This document shows, piece by piece, positions 54,600-64,000 of a DNA stretch of 64,000 nucleotides (position 1 is its first letter; the number at the start of each line of letters is the position of its first letter). Source of the DNA: Amorphophallus konjac (Eukaryota > Streptophyta > Magnoliopsida > Alismatales > Araceae); the NCBI GenBank assembly GCA_022559845.1, contig JAHNEJ010001346.1, positions 124,001 to 188,000 of the forward strand, given 5' to 3'. The notes beneath the pieces were generated by a model. It was not told where the DNA came from and did no database searches. It worked only from the letters and a program-made list of their open reading frames with translations. A program made the position numbers and the translations under genes.

Positions 54600-57500
54600 T
54601 TACCTGAATGGGGGCGCCGGGGCGTGGTACAGCCTCAAGTGCCTTCCATTAAGAGGCGGGAATTGAACCTCCCCGCGGTGGTTGATAATGACATAGGCTC
54701 CGCCTTCGTAGACTTTCTGGACTACATAGGGTCCGAGCCAGTTCTCGTTTAGCTTACCTTTGGGGTTGGCCGCCATGAGATCTCTTCTCTTGACCATGAC
54801 AAGGTCACCCTTCTTGAATTCGCGTTCCTTGACGAGCTTGTCAAAGGCGCGTGCAATCCGGGCCTGATAGACCTGGATATTCTGTTGGGCTTGAAGCCGC
54901 TTTCCTTCCAGACTGGAGAGTTCATCGAGCCTTCGCTCGGTGTTGGTCTGCCCTTCAGGGATAAGCCCACGCTGAATGGCGACCCTGAGGGCCGGTATCT
55001 CCAGTTCGACGGGGATGATTGCTTCCGAGCCATATACAAGAGAGAAGGGCGAGCAGCCCGTTGGGGTCTTGTATACGGTTCGGTACGCCCAAAGCGCTTC
55101 ATACATTCTTTCTTCCCAGTCCCTTTTGTTAGAGCTAACAGTCTTGGCCAGGAGAGTGCAAAGTGTCTTATTGAAAGCTTCGGCCAGCCCATTGGCTTGT
55201 GGATTGTAAGGAGTCGATGTCCTCCAGTCAATTTTGTATTTTTCTGCTAGCCGGTAAACTTTCTGGTTGCGGAAGTGGCTGCCGTTGTCCGACACAATCC
55301 GGTCGGGCACGCCGAACCGGAATATAATGTTGCGGCGGACAAACCTGACCACGATTTCTCCGGTGACCTCCCGTAAGGCAACAGCCTCTGCCCAGCGGGA
55401 GAAGTAGTCGGTCGCCGCCAGAATATATTTGCAACCTGTGGAAGACGCGGGAAAGGGCCCCACGACGTCCGTTCCCCATTGGGCGAACGGCCAACTGGGC
55501 ACTGTTGGGTGTAGTGGTGCAGGAGGTCTTCTGGGAATGGTGGCATGCTCCTGACATCTCTGACACGACTTAGCATACTCGCAACAGTCGTTGAACATTG
55601 CAGGCCAATAATAGCCAAATTTCTTGATTTCAATTTTCATTTTCGGCCCCGCCTGGTGCGCGCCAGCTATGCCGGCATGGACCTCCTTCATAACCCTCCA
55701 AGCTTCTTCAATGGACAAGCATCGGAGGAGTAGCTTCCGTTTGGCATCGGCCACAATCCGGAATAATATTCCGCTTCGGAGCTCATAGGAGTCCTTGGTT
55801 CTGACCAGCTTGATCTTTTCTTCTCTTCGGTCGGGTAGTCGCTGGTGCCTGAACCACTGCATTAGGGGGTCCCTCCAGTCAGGCAGGCTGACGGCTTCTG
55901 CTGTAGCGACCTGTAGGTCCTCCTCTTCCGGCTCTTCTTCTATCATGCTGGGCATCTGGCGTTGGTTTATTACTTGGATATGGAGATATCCATCTGGGGG
56001 CACCGCCAGTGAGCTTGCCAATTTTGCCAATGCGTCGGCTTGTGCGTTCTCCCCTCTGGCGACATGGCCTATCTCGAGGAGGTAGAACCGCTCCATGAGC
56101 CCTTTTGCTTTAGTGTGATACGGGAGCAGCTCAGGTTTTCGGACATCAAACTGCCCCTGGACTTGCTTGACGACCAGCAGCGAATCGCCGAACACCTGGA
56201 GCATTTTGATCTCCATTTGGAGGGCGACCTGGAGGCCGATGATCAGGGCTTCATACTCTGCTTCATTATTGGTGCAGGGTTTGCTGATGCAGCAGGAAGT
56301 GTGCATCACCTCTCCGTCCGGCGACTTGAGGACGACGCCTGCTCCGGCTCGTACCTTGGTGCGCCCGGACGGGGTCGCTTCTGTCCTTGAGGCTCCATCA
56401 AAGTAAAGCTGCCAGATGGCTTGTTGTATTTGGTCTACCTCTAGTGTTTCATCTTCAGGTAGCTCGGTGGCCAACGGGGAGTCTTCGGGCACGGGATGTG
56501 CTGCGAAGAAATCCGCGACGGCTTGTCCCTTAACGGCCCTTTGCGGCACGTAGGTGATATCGAACTCCATGAGCAGCACGGCCCACTTGCCAAGGCGCCC
56601 CTTTGGGACGGGCTGAAAAAGGATGTGCTTAATGGGGTCGGCCCTGGATATCAAGCTGACTTCATGGGACAGCATATAGTGCCTCATCTTCTTGACTGCA
56701 AAGACCAGGGCAAGGCAGATCTTTTCGATCGGGGTGTACTTAGCTTCTGCACCCACCAATCTTCGACTGAGGTAGTAGAGAGCCTGCTCTTTTCCCTCAT
56801 CATTGTTTTGGGCGAGCATTGCCCCCAGTGAGTATTCGGTGGCCTCTATGTATAGAATCAGCGGTCTGCCTTTGACAGGTGCCCCCAGGACAGGCGGGGT
56901 CTCCAGATACTCCTTTAACTGGTCAAACGCGTGCTGGCATTCATGACCCCAGCTAAAAGGTGCATTCTTCATCATTAGTCTGTGGAATGGCTGGCAGCGC
57001 CCCGATAGGTTGGAAATGAACCTGCGGATGTAAGCTAGACGCCCCTGTAGGGATCTCAGCTCTCCCAGATTCTTCGGAGGGGGCAGCTCCTGGATAGCTT
57101 TTATCTTAAAGGGGTCGATCTCGATCCCTCGGTGTCGGACGATAAAGCCGAGGAACTTTCCACTGGACACGCCAAAGGCGCACTTCATGGGATTCATTTT
57201 CAGCCCGTATAGGCGGAGCCTTTGGAAGACGACCCTGAGGTCATTCAGATGCTCATCCCTCTTTTTAGTCTTGACGACCAGGTCGTCGATGTAGGATTCG
57301 ACCTTGCTGTATAGCAGCTCGTCGAAGATCTTGGTCATCGCCCGCTGATATGTGGCACCAGCATTCTTGAGGCCGAAGGGCATCCTCTTGTAGTGAAATA
57401 TCCCTTTAGGTGACCTAAAGGCGGTGTGAATCCGGTCGTGGTCGGCTATCCAGATTTGGTTATAGCCGGACGACCCATCCATAAAGGACAAGGCCTCGTG

Positions 57501-60500
57501 GCCAGTAGTTGCATCGATCATCACTTCGGTGATAGGCACCGGGAAGTCGTCTTTTGGGCAGGCTTTATTCAGGTCGCGGAAATCCACGCAAATCCTGATC
57601 TGTCCATTCTTCTTTTTTACCGGTACAATATTGGCCAGCCATGTGGTGTATTGATTCTCTGCCACGAAGCCGACGTTTATGAGCTTGTCGACCTCTTTGC
57701 AGATCTGGCTGGTTAGCTCCGGCCTCATGCGCCGGGGAGGTTGCTTCACTGGTTCCACTTTGGGATCAATGGACAGGATGTGTTGAGTCACCTCGGGGCT
57801 AAGTCCGGGCATTTCTTTATAGTTCCAGGCAAAGCAATCCCGGAATTCTTGCAGCAACTTTGTGTATTGTTCTCTCTCCTGTAGAGGCATGAGAGCACTC
57901 AGAAAAGTCGGCCTGGGATTGTCTTCTGTGCTAAGGTTGATTTCAACCAATTCGTCGACTGTGGCCTGGCCGCCATTTTCAATTTCAGGCGGGGCTGTCG
58001 ACAAATCGACGAAGTCTTGGTCTTCATTGTCCTCGGGTTCGAGAATGCCATCTCCCTCTTCTTGTTCATCATGACTGGGCATGGAGGCTGCATTCACCTC
58101 GCTCTCCTCCTGGGCCGTGGCCGCCGGGTGTGCGAGGCCCGCTGGCTCAGAGGGGCGTAGGTCCATCTCAGGCTCTTCTGTGTATTCATCATAGATAGCT
58201 TGGACGGGAGCCGGGGCAGCCGCATCTTCAGGGGCCTGGTAGTTGATGGACACGGTGTAGGCTCCCGCTCTGGGGCTGTCCGCTACATGGGGGCGTGGCG
58301 GGGCTATCACATAATCCCCCATCCTGAGCTCGTCCCTGTCAATGAGGTCTTGGGCAATGTCTTTGAAGACATAGCAGTCTTCAATGGCGTGGCCCAGCAC
58401 CTGGTGGTAAGGGCAAAATAGCGGGTCCCCGCTTCTTCGGGTGTCTTGCGGCCTCTTGGACCGTGGAAGGGAGACTTTGCCGTAGTGGCATGCCCAGTCG
58501 AAGATGCCCCGGGTCTTCTCTCTCGGAAAGGAATAAGGCTTCTGTAGCTTCTCTTGGAGTGTCAGCCCTTGCCTGGTCGGCCGCTCGGTCAGCGAGCTTG
58601 CCATGTCTCTCATTTCCTGCCTTGACAAAGCGGGGGTGCTGGGATTGGCACCTCGGGGCCGAGGCATCCGGCCACCCCATGGGGGGAGGGAGCCCTGGAT
58701 CAGGTCGGCGACTAGCGAGGTTAACTCGGCTAGCCGCCTCTTCAGCATCTCGATCTCCCGTTGCTGCCTGTGGTACAAGGCGTACATGACGGGGTTGTAT
58801 CGAGGGGAATTCGGAGCATGGCCCATGCTGCTGCTCCTTGCTTCGCCGGCCGGCCGGGGCGAAGGTGTTTCGCCGGTGTGCCCTTTCGAGGTCGACACTT
58901 CGGGGAAGGAGGGGGTCTTCTCGGTGCAACAGCGGCGGGGAGGTTTCCAAAGGAAGATCTCCTCGTCTTGTGCCTCCTGCATTGGGGGCGCAGGATATGC
59001 ATCTTGACAGGCTTCCCGCGAATCTGTGGCTTCTGCGGGGTCGTCGCCGGGCCATGTTGAGACCGATATGACATCAGTCTCGTAGTAATCTTCTAGTGAA
59101 AAGCCCAGATCGGGGTGCTTGGTGATTTTCAGCAACCGTCGATCCAGGTTTGGTGGGTTCCACATTCTTTCAAACATTTCCCTCCGGCTGGAGGGCTGGT
59201 AGGGAGGAATCTTCTGCTTTCTGACCATTCTGGCTGCCCGGTCAGTCATGTGGGGAAGTCCCGTAATGGGGACGTGCGGGTCATGCAACTCGTCAGGGAA
59301 CCGACAGTCGTCGTCTTCCCTGACCGGCTTCTCCCCGGCCACATAGAAGATAGTGGACGGCCCCTCGGGGTTAGGCACCTCGAAGGTTCTCAATTGCTCA
59401 GCCGCTTGGCATTCAATTTCCGCTATCGGCTTGACGATCCCTGGCGGGACCCTGACATCTTCTAGCAGGTCTTCGAGGCAGGGTGCCCCCGGTGTGGGGT
59501 AGATGGCGAGAGGGGCTGCCCTAAATACCCCTTCCTCTTGTGCAATACATGGTACATGTGGGGGAGCCACATAGCCTGGGGGCGGCGGAGGAAACCAGCC
59601 TCCCGATTCCATTTTCTTCTTTCCCTTGTCTCGGGCAGCTTGAGGAGCTTGCTTCGCCTCTCCCAAGTACAGATTAGCATCTGACAAGTGACACTCAAAC
59701 ACCTCAAACGGGTGGAGGTCGGCGAAGATTCTGACTTCCTTTCCCTCGCAGGGGTACTTGATACACTGATGCAAGGTGGAGGGCACCACCCTATTTTGGT
59801 GTAGCCAAGGCCGGCCGAGCAACGCCTTGTAGGACGTGCTGGAGTTGATGACGTGGAACTGGACTTTGGAGGTGAAGTCGTCAAAGGTCAAGTTGAACTC
59901 TGCGACCCCCATGGGAACCTCACATTTCTGGTTAAAGCCGGCAATCTTGACATTTTTAACTTCGACCAGGTGTACGTCAAAGTAGTGCTTCTGGTATACC
60001 CGGTACGGGAGTATATTCACTGCTGCCCCTGGGTCGATCAAGACCCTGTTGATAGGCTGGCCGTTCAGCTGCCCTTTCATGTAGAGGGGCCTGTTATGGC
60101 TGCAAGTCGGTAGGAGCATGTCATCTTCTGTGAAAGCCACTGCTACTTCAGGTGATAATTCTGCCAAACAGGCTTCAAGGTGTGCTGGCGTCTGGAGTGC
60201 GGCGATGATGGCTTGCCGTGTTTCTTCATTCAAGGACAGCATCTCCCACACCGTGAACCGGGTCGGGATTTTCTTGAGGTGTCTGACTATTCGCTCGGCC
60301 GCCCGCACCTTGAGCAGTTTCATCTCTTCGGGCTTGCTGCGCCTGCCCTCATCCTGGGATTGGAGCGCCGGATTAGGGGACGCCTCCTTTGCGGGATCTG
60401 TTGTAGCCCGTTGAGCAGGCGGGGCTTGTTGGGCTTCTTCTGCTGTTCGCATGAATTCGGCGAGGTTTGGGGTGCCGCTGAATCCTTCCTCTGGCTGGGC

Positions 60501-63500
60501 AGGAGTTGCAGCTGGCAGAGCTTGGGGAATGCTTGCTTTACTGGTCGCAGCGGGCCCCTGGGGGTGCGCCCGCCTTCCTGCTCGAGCTGACAGGAACTCG
60601 GCGAACGACGGGGCGCCTTGACTCTTGGTGCCTCCGGGGTAGAGGCCTGATGGAGGAGGGATCTCGGTGCCTCGGACCTCGGGCTCAGGAATCTGGTATG
60701 GTTGTTCCCCCCTGAGCATGATGTTGAGGCTGCCCTGAGGAGAGCGCCCCCACTTCCTCCCTGACCTGGTGGCGTGCTGGGAGGTGGATGCTTCAGCTTG
60801 ACTCACTTCCGCCGGCTCATGGGGTGGCTCTTCTTCTTTCTCTTCCAGGGAGAGAGAGGTATCGAACAACGCCGAGAGGGTGTTGCAGGCGAAGACGACC
60901 TCCTTCTTCTTCTTGCCCCTGGGTCTTCTCTTTTTCTTCTTCTTGCCCGCTGCAGCGGACGGCTGCTCTCGAACGGGTTCACCCGACAGGGGAGGCTCTT
61001 TGTCTGCATCAGCTTCTGTTCCTGGAGCCAGCTCGAGTGACTCGAACTGCTCCCAGGGGACATATTGTTTTAGCTCGACGGGCTGGATTTTGGGCTGCTT
61101 ATAATCTTCAAGCCCGTCGATAATAGCCTGGAGTTTTTCAACCGCCGGGCTAGTCTTCTTGTACATCCGCAGCGGGGCAGAGCTCTTCTTGTTGTGAGTG
61201 GGCCGCCTCATGACCAGCCGGGGGGCCGTGTCGTGGCAAACAGGGTTTACCGGGGGCGGTGCAGGCAGGGGCGCTGCTACCCTCGAGTGAATTCCTGGGG
61301 TAGGTCGAGAGGCGCGCGCCTTTCTGGTTTTTCTGGGTGCAGTCTGCCACCCTTCTTGGTCTTGAGCTGGGGCCATGATAAAGGTTTCATAAGTGGCACG
61401 GGCACAGGCCTTCGCCCATTCTTCTGGCAGCTCCTGATATAGTGAGATCATATTGACGGAGGAGGCTATGCTGGGCAGCTCGTGTGGCTGCGGGGGGTCT
61501 ACTTTATGCTCCCCCATGTCCAGCTCCCCGTCCCTGATTAAGGACTCAATAACATCCTTGAAGACGTAGCAATCTTCAATAGTATGCCCGAGCACCCGGT
61601 GGTACATGCAGAAGCGCGGGTCATCCTTCTTCTTTGAGTCGCCAGGCCTTTTCGGCTCTGGCAATGTGATCTTATTGTAGCTGGTTGCCCACTCAAACAG
61701 GAGCTTGGACTTGTCCCGGGAGAAGGAATACAACTTGTTTCTCATCTTCTCTCTTAGTGAGGGGCCTTCCCGCCGTTCTGTGGTTCTGGGCGGCGGAGGG
61801 TTAGCCGCTCCCTTGGCTTTCTCCTTCTGCTTTTCAAAAGCCTGGAAGTCTAGTGCATGCACCTCCGGGGGAGCCGGCTTCTTCTCCGCCTGCCTGGCCC
61901 TCTGGCTTGACATGGCTGGGGTGGAGGAGTATCGGGCCAAGAATGCCTCGATCTCCGCTACCACATTGTTCAGACGGTCAAATGTCTTGACCTCAGTGCC
62001 GATCATTCTTTCTAGGATTTCTTTCTTTAAGTTTTGCTTGCAGATCTGAACTGCGTCCTCCTGATGCGGGGGGCGTTTGCACCTCATACTAAGGTTCCTC
62101 CATCTTTTGATGTAGTCGAGGGCCGACTCATCATTCTTCTGTCTTGTGGCGTAGAGTTCAGTCATAGTAACTTCTCTCTCGGCCACGTAGAATCTTTCCT
62201 TGAACTTCTTCTGCATGTCGGGCCAATCGGCCACCGACCCGGGCGACAAGCCGGAGTACCATTCAAAGGCAAGCCCGGTGAGTGTTGAACCGAAGAACTT
62301 CAGGAGGTAGGCCTCATCAGCAGCCAGGTCTCCCATGACGTTCACGTAATAGGCAATATGCTCTCTGGGAGATCCTTGCCCATTGAACTTTTCAAATTTC
62401 GGCGGCTTGGTGACGCCAGCCGGCAACTTCCTGGCAGCATACTGAGCCGGGTAGGGTACTCGGTAGACGTCGAAAGGCGTCTGATCCCCATCGCCCCTCT
62501 CGGCCAACTTCATGTCTATCATCTGCTCAAGCATCAACCGGCTGACTGCCGCCGGGTCGACCGGGTTCGGGTAGAAATGAGCGGGCTGTGCGCTCGGGGT
62601 GACTACCACGGTCGCTCGGGGGGCCATGGGGGACCCTTGTGAAAGCGGAGCCTGTGGCGGGGTCACCGCTGTGCAATGTGCTTGCTGCGGGGGCGTGCCC
62701 CCGGGGGGATCGAGGGTTGCCGGAAGAGCTGCCTCGGAAGACTGCCCCCTGTCCCTGGGTACCTCGGGTATGGTCTCGGTCTGCCAGGACATTGGGGGTG
62801 GTGTGTTTCGCTCATTCAACTGCTTTTTAAGTGATTCGATTTCCTGCTGGAATCGTTGCATCATGAGCAGCATTGCTGGATCAGCTGTGGGAAGACTGGG
62901 CGTGCCCCCTGTCTCTTCGGCCGGGGCGTCCTCGGATGATGTCGAGGGTCCGCCACTCGTGTCGCCGGTGGTGACCACATTGGCCGTGAGGGCCGTGAGG
63001 GGCCCCGTGGGTGTCGCGCCGCCTGCCGCTCTCCTTCTTCTGGTAAGGGGTCCCGGCCTGGCGGCTATTCTGGCCAATTCTTCCGGGTCGGTGGGTAGGG
63101 CCCCATACCGACCATGGACCCCTGCCATATTGCAGGTGAATGTCTGCCATCTCTTATTCTTGTTTCTTCTTGACGCCCTCCGGGACGGTCCTCCTGGGAA
63201 TGTTAGCCTGTCGAAGACCGACCGTCGGGACGGCGCCTCCTCCCGTACAGGGGACTGGCGCGGCTCTTCCGGGCGGGTCCTCGACTCCATACTAGGTGCA
63301 GGTTCCCCCCTTTCTTCCTGGAAGGCGGAGGTCATTGCCCCCAGTAGTCTTTGGCGGCCAGCGGGGGTGCTACCAGGGCCTCGGAGGTAGTTTCTCATAG
63401 CCTGCTCGATCCCTTCCCACTCCTGGTCAGGGAGAGCGGCCTGTGGTTGCGCGTCGATGACGGCAGCAGGAGGAGCGTAGGCCCTGAGTGCCGGGCGGGC

Positions 63501-64000
63501 GGCATTGTGTCGGCGCCCTCGGCGACGGCGATGAGCATTCTCGGGCGGCACCGGGATGACGGGTGCCGGTCGGAGAGTGGGGGTCACTGCCTCGACCCCG
63601 TCATCTCTTCGGGACCTCCTCGGGCGGAAAGTGCTGGGCCCCGCCTGGGCGGGTGCAGTGGGCTGGGCCTCCCTGGGTACCCAGACTTGCTTCAGTTTGG
63701 CCAGCTTGCGAGCCGGTGCAATCTTTGGTGGGGTGGCCACAACAGCGGGCGTCACCTTCCCTTTTAGTTTCTCCAGCCCTTGAAAGGAGTTGCGGACTGG
63801 GACGGTCGGGACGACGCGGTCTGGCGTCACCTGGGACCTCTGGCCGTCTAGGCGGACTCGGAGGGCCCCAACCGTCATGGACTTTCCGGAGTTGGACAGG
63901 CGACGCCCTGAGCCGGCGCCGGTGTTGCCTCTCCGAAGCCTCCTTCGGTGGGATGCCGACCCTTGGTGGAACGGGCCGGTGGTCTGGTGCACGTGGTGCA
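54600..64000 (-). CDS. gag-pol: Gag-Pol polyprotein of the outer Tat element, uninterrupted, start outside the window
   Basis: Open from the window edge to TAA at 54600-54602: over 3130 codons without a stop. Comparison with the inner copy places the ATG about 280 bases beyond the window. Order on the - strand: basic Pro-rich N-terminus; gag core near 62400-61930; knuckle 1 (CMYHRVLGHTIEDC) near 61615-61560; Lys/Pro-rich linker; protease with D-P-G at about 60040-60030; knuckle 2 (CPYHQVLGHAIEDC) near 58425-58365; RT (about 57780-57000) with YIDD near 57290; Ty3-type RNase H (about 56900-56540); archaeal-type RNase H (about 56420-56010) with D, E, D, D in YFDGAS, NNEAEYEAL, FGDS and ADALA; integrase with HHCC (55690-55555), acidic residues in GTDVVGPF, SDNGSHF and NGLAEAF, and a GPY motif near 54735. 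It makes the capsid and all enzymes for retrotransposition. All key residues that I can see are present. Confidence 0.92.
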   Translation of the reverse strand, partial: HHVHQTTGPFHQGSASHRRRLRRGNTGAGSGRRLSNSGKSMTVGALRVRLDGQRSQVTPDRVVPTVPVRNSFQGLEKLKGKVTPAVVATPPKIAPARKLAKLKQVWVPREAQPTAPAQAGPSTFRPRRSRRDDGVEAVTPTLRPAPVIPVPPENAHRRRRGRRHNAARPALRAYAPPAAVIDAQPQAALPDQEWEGIEQAMRNYLRGPGSTPAGRQRLLGAMTSAFQEERGEPAPSMESRTRPEEPRQSPVREEAPSRRSVFDRLTFPGGPSRRASRRNKNKRWQTFTCNMAGVHGRYGALPTDPEELARIAARPGPLTRRRRAAGGATPTGPLTALTANVVTTGDTSGGPSTSSEDAPAEETGGTPSLPTADPAMLLMMQRFQQEIESLKKQLNERNTPPPMSWQTETIPEVPRDRGQSSEAALPATLDPPGGTPPQQAHCTAVTPPQAPLSQGSPMAPRATVVVTPSAQPAHFYPNPVDPAAVSRLMLEQMIDMKLAERGDGDQTPFDVYRVPYPAQYAARKLPAGVTKPPKFEKFNGQGSPREHIAYYVNVMGDLAADEAYLLKFFGSTLTGLAFEWYSGLSPGSVADWPDMQKKFKERFYVAEREVTMTELYATRQKNDESALDYIKRWRNLSMRCKRPPHQEDAVQICKQNLKKEILERMIGTEVKTFDRLNNVVAEIEAFLARYSSTPAMSSQRARQAEKKPAPPEVHALDFQAFEKQKEKAKGAANPPPPRTTERREGPSLREKMRNKLYSFSRDKSKLLFEWATSYNKITLPEPKRPGDSKKKDDPRFCMYHRVLGHTIEDCYVFKDVIESLIRDGELDMGEHKVDPPQPHELPSIASSVNMISLYQELPEEWAKACARATYETFIMAPAQDQEGWQTAPRKTRKARASRPTPGIHSRVAAPLPAPPPVNPVCHDTAPRLVMRRPTHNKKSSAPLRMYKKTSPAVEKLQAIIDGLEDYKQPKIQPVELKQYVPWEQFESLELAPGTEADADKEPPLSGEPVREQPSAAAGKKKKKRRPRGKKKKEVVFACNTLSALFDTSLSLEEKEEEPPHEPAEVSQAEASTSQHATRSGRKWGRSPQGSLNIMLRGEQPYQIPEPEVRGTEIPPPSGLYPGGTKSQGAPSFAEFLSARAGRRAHPQGPAATSKASIPQALPAATPAQPEEGFSGTPNLAEFMRTAEEAQQAPPAQRATTDPAKEASPNPALQSQDEGRRSKPEEMKLLKVRAAERIVRHLKKIPTRFTVWEMLSLNEETRQAIIAALQTPAHLEACLAELSPEVAVAFTEDDMLLPTCSHNRPLYMKGQLNGQPINRVLIDPGAAVNILPYRVYQKHYFDVHLVEVKNVKIAGFNQKCEVPMGVAEFNLTFDDFTSKVQFHVINSSTSYKALLGRPWLHQNRVVPSTLHQCIKYPCEGKEVRIFADLHPFEVFECHLSDANLYLGEAKQAPQAARDKGKKKMESGGWFPPPPPGYVAPPHVPCIAQEEGVFRAAPLAIYPTPGAPCLEDLLEDVRVPPGIVKPIAEIECQAAEQLRTFEVPNPEGPSTIFYVAGEKPVREDDDCRFPDELHDPHVPITGLPHMTDRAARMVRKQKIPPYQPSSRREMFERMWNPPNLDRRLLKITKHPDLGFSLEDYYETDVISVSTWPGDDPAEATDSREACQDAYPAPPMQEAQDEEIFLWKPPRRCCTEKTPSFPEVSTSKGHTGETPSPRPAGEARSSSMGHAPNSPRYNPVMYALYHRQQREIEMLKRRLAELTSLVADLIQGSLPPWGGRMPRPRGANPSTPALSRQEMRDMASSLTERPTRQGLTLQEKLQKPYSFPREKTRGIFDWACHYGKVSLPRSKRPQDTRRSGDPLFCPYHQVLGHAIEDCYVFKDIAQDLIDRDELRMGDYVIAPPRPHVADSPRAGAYTVSINYQAPEDAAAPAPVQAIYDEYTEEPEMDLRPSEPAGLAHPAATAQEESEVNAASMPSHDEQEEGDGILEPEDNEDQDFVDLSTAPPEIENGGQATVDELVEINLSTEDNPRPTFLSALMPLQEREQYTKLLQEFRDCFAWNYKEMPGLSPEVTQHILSIDPKVEPVKQPPRRMRPELTSQICKEVDKLINVGFVAENQYTTWLANIVPVKKKNGQIRICVDFRDLNKACPKDDFPVPITEVMIDATTGHEALSFMDGSSGYNQIWIADHDRIHTAFRSPKGIFHYKRMPFGLKNAGATYQRAMTKIFDELLYSKVESYIDDLVVKTKKRDEHLNDLRVVFQRLRLYGLKMNPMKCAFGVSSGKFLGFIVRHRGIEIDPFKIKAIQELPPPKNLGELRSLQGRLAYIRRFISNLSGRCQPFHRLMMKNAPFSWGHECQHAFDQLKEYLETPPVLGAPVKGRPLILYIEATEYSLGAMLAQNNDEGKEQALYYLSRRLVGAEAKYTPIEKICLALVFAVKKMRHYMLSHEVSLISRADPIKHILFQPVPKGRLGKWAVLLMEFDITYVPQRAVKGQAVADFFAAHPVPEDSPLATELPEDETLEVDQIQQAIWQLYFDGASRTEATPSGRTKVRAGAGVVLKSPDGEVMHTSCCISKPCTNNEAEYEALIIGLQVALQMEIKMLQVFGDSLLVVKQVQGQFDVRKPELLPYHTKAKGLMERFYLLEIGHVARGENAQADALAKLASSLAVPPDGYLHIQVINQRQMPSMIEEEPEEEDLQVATAEAVSLPDWRDPLMQWFRHQRLPDRREEKIKLVRTKDSYELRSGILFRIVADAKRKLLLRCLSIEEAWRVMKEVHAGIAGAHQAGPKMKIEIKKFGYYWPAMFNDCCEYAKSCQRCQEHATIPRRPPAPLHPTVPSWPFAQWGTDVVGPFPASSTGCKYILAATDYFSRWAEAVALREVTGEIVVRFVRRNIIFRFGVPDRIVSDNGSHFRNQKVYRLAEKYKIDWRTSTPYNPQANGLAEAFNKTLCTLLAKTVSSNKRDWEERMYEALWAYRTVYKTPTGCSPFSLVYGSEAIIPVELEIPALRVAIQRGLIPEGQTNTERRLDELSSLEGKRLQAQQNIQVYQARIARAFDKLVKEREFKKGDLVMVKRRDLMAANPKGKLNENWLGPYVVQKVYEGGAYVIINHRGEVQFPPLNGRHLRLYHAPAPPFR

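Larger units (their letters stand above)
13668..64000 (-). mobile_element. Outer Tat-lineage Ty3 giant retrotransposon, split by an inner copy
   Basis: The element reads on the - strand. Its 3' LTR is in two pieces (13668-16553 and 43670-44444) separated by the inner copy. Then follow the polypurine tract (44445-44464), a repeat spacer, the antisense gene (47880-53649, + strand), a second spacer and the gag-pol frame (54600 to the window end). Its primer-binding site and 5' LTR are to the right of the window. Excluding the inner copy, at least 23 kb are visible. Dual RNase H and an extra antisense gene between pol and the 3' LTR place it in the Tat lineage (Retand-like). The bases left of 13668 are GGGGG, so the target duplication cannot be verified. 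Confidence 0.88.

Noticed and set aside
62599..63390. + strand frame of 263 codons opposite gag (also 38254-39045).
   Set aside because: It is a shadow of the Pro/Arg-rich N-terminal gag coding sequence; no motif and no separate signals are seen.

Overview
The window is plant nuclear DNA, almost certainly pericentromeric or other repeat-rich heterochromatin of a flowering plant. No host gene, rRNA or tRNA is visible. Almost every base belongs to transposable elements nested inside one another. The evidence for plant origin is: Ty3/gypsy polyproteins of the Tat lineage with two RNase H domains; a TGGTATCAGAGC primer-binding site (initiator tRNA-Met); a CACTA (En/Spm-like) DNA transposon end; a plant-mobile-domain-like protein; and U2-type introns. 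The species cannot be read from the sequence.

Layout, left to right. (1) 1-8740: a non-autonomous LTR element (LARD type) with 3.35 kb LTRs (5' LTR cut by the window edge, 3' LTR 5387-8740) around a 2.7 kb non-coding interior; its end resembles Tekay/Del chromoviruses. (2) 8741-12724: remains of an Ogre/Tat-like Ty3 element on the + strand (protease, G-patch motif, RT, part of RNase H), which hosts both the LARD and the next element. (3) 12725-13667: the end of a CACTA transposon that cuts the RNase H frame. (4) 13668 to beyond 64000: a giant Tat-lineage element ('outer copy') on the - strand. Its 3' LTR is split by (5), 16554-43664, a complete 27.1 kb element of the same family ('inner copy'), also on the - strand and flanked by a CCAGC target duplication (16549-16553 and 43665-43669).

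The two Tat copies share one plan. Read on the - strand it is: 3.6 kb LTR, primer-binding site, one very long gag-protease-RT-RNase H-archaeal-type RNase H-integrase frame, a repeat-rich spacer, then a six-exon gene on the opposite strand, a long repeat spacer, a polypurine tract and the 3' LTR. The antisense gene predicts a 1768-residue protein with a plant-mobile-domain-like core and a C-terminal coiled coil. All five introns keep the frame, both copies keep the same exon lengths, and where the copies differ most the changes are mainly synonymous. It is the most interesting item here.

The outer copy has an uninterrupted polyprotein (over 3130 codons inside the window) and an intact antisense gene. 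The inner copy is defective: two CAG-to-TAG stops and one base deletion in gag-pol, and one base deletion in the antisense gene. Several minisatellites (76, 71, 130 and about 60 bp units, and GTGCCG mini-repeats) differ in copy number between the copies, and patches of high divergence amid near-identity suggest mosaic ancestry.
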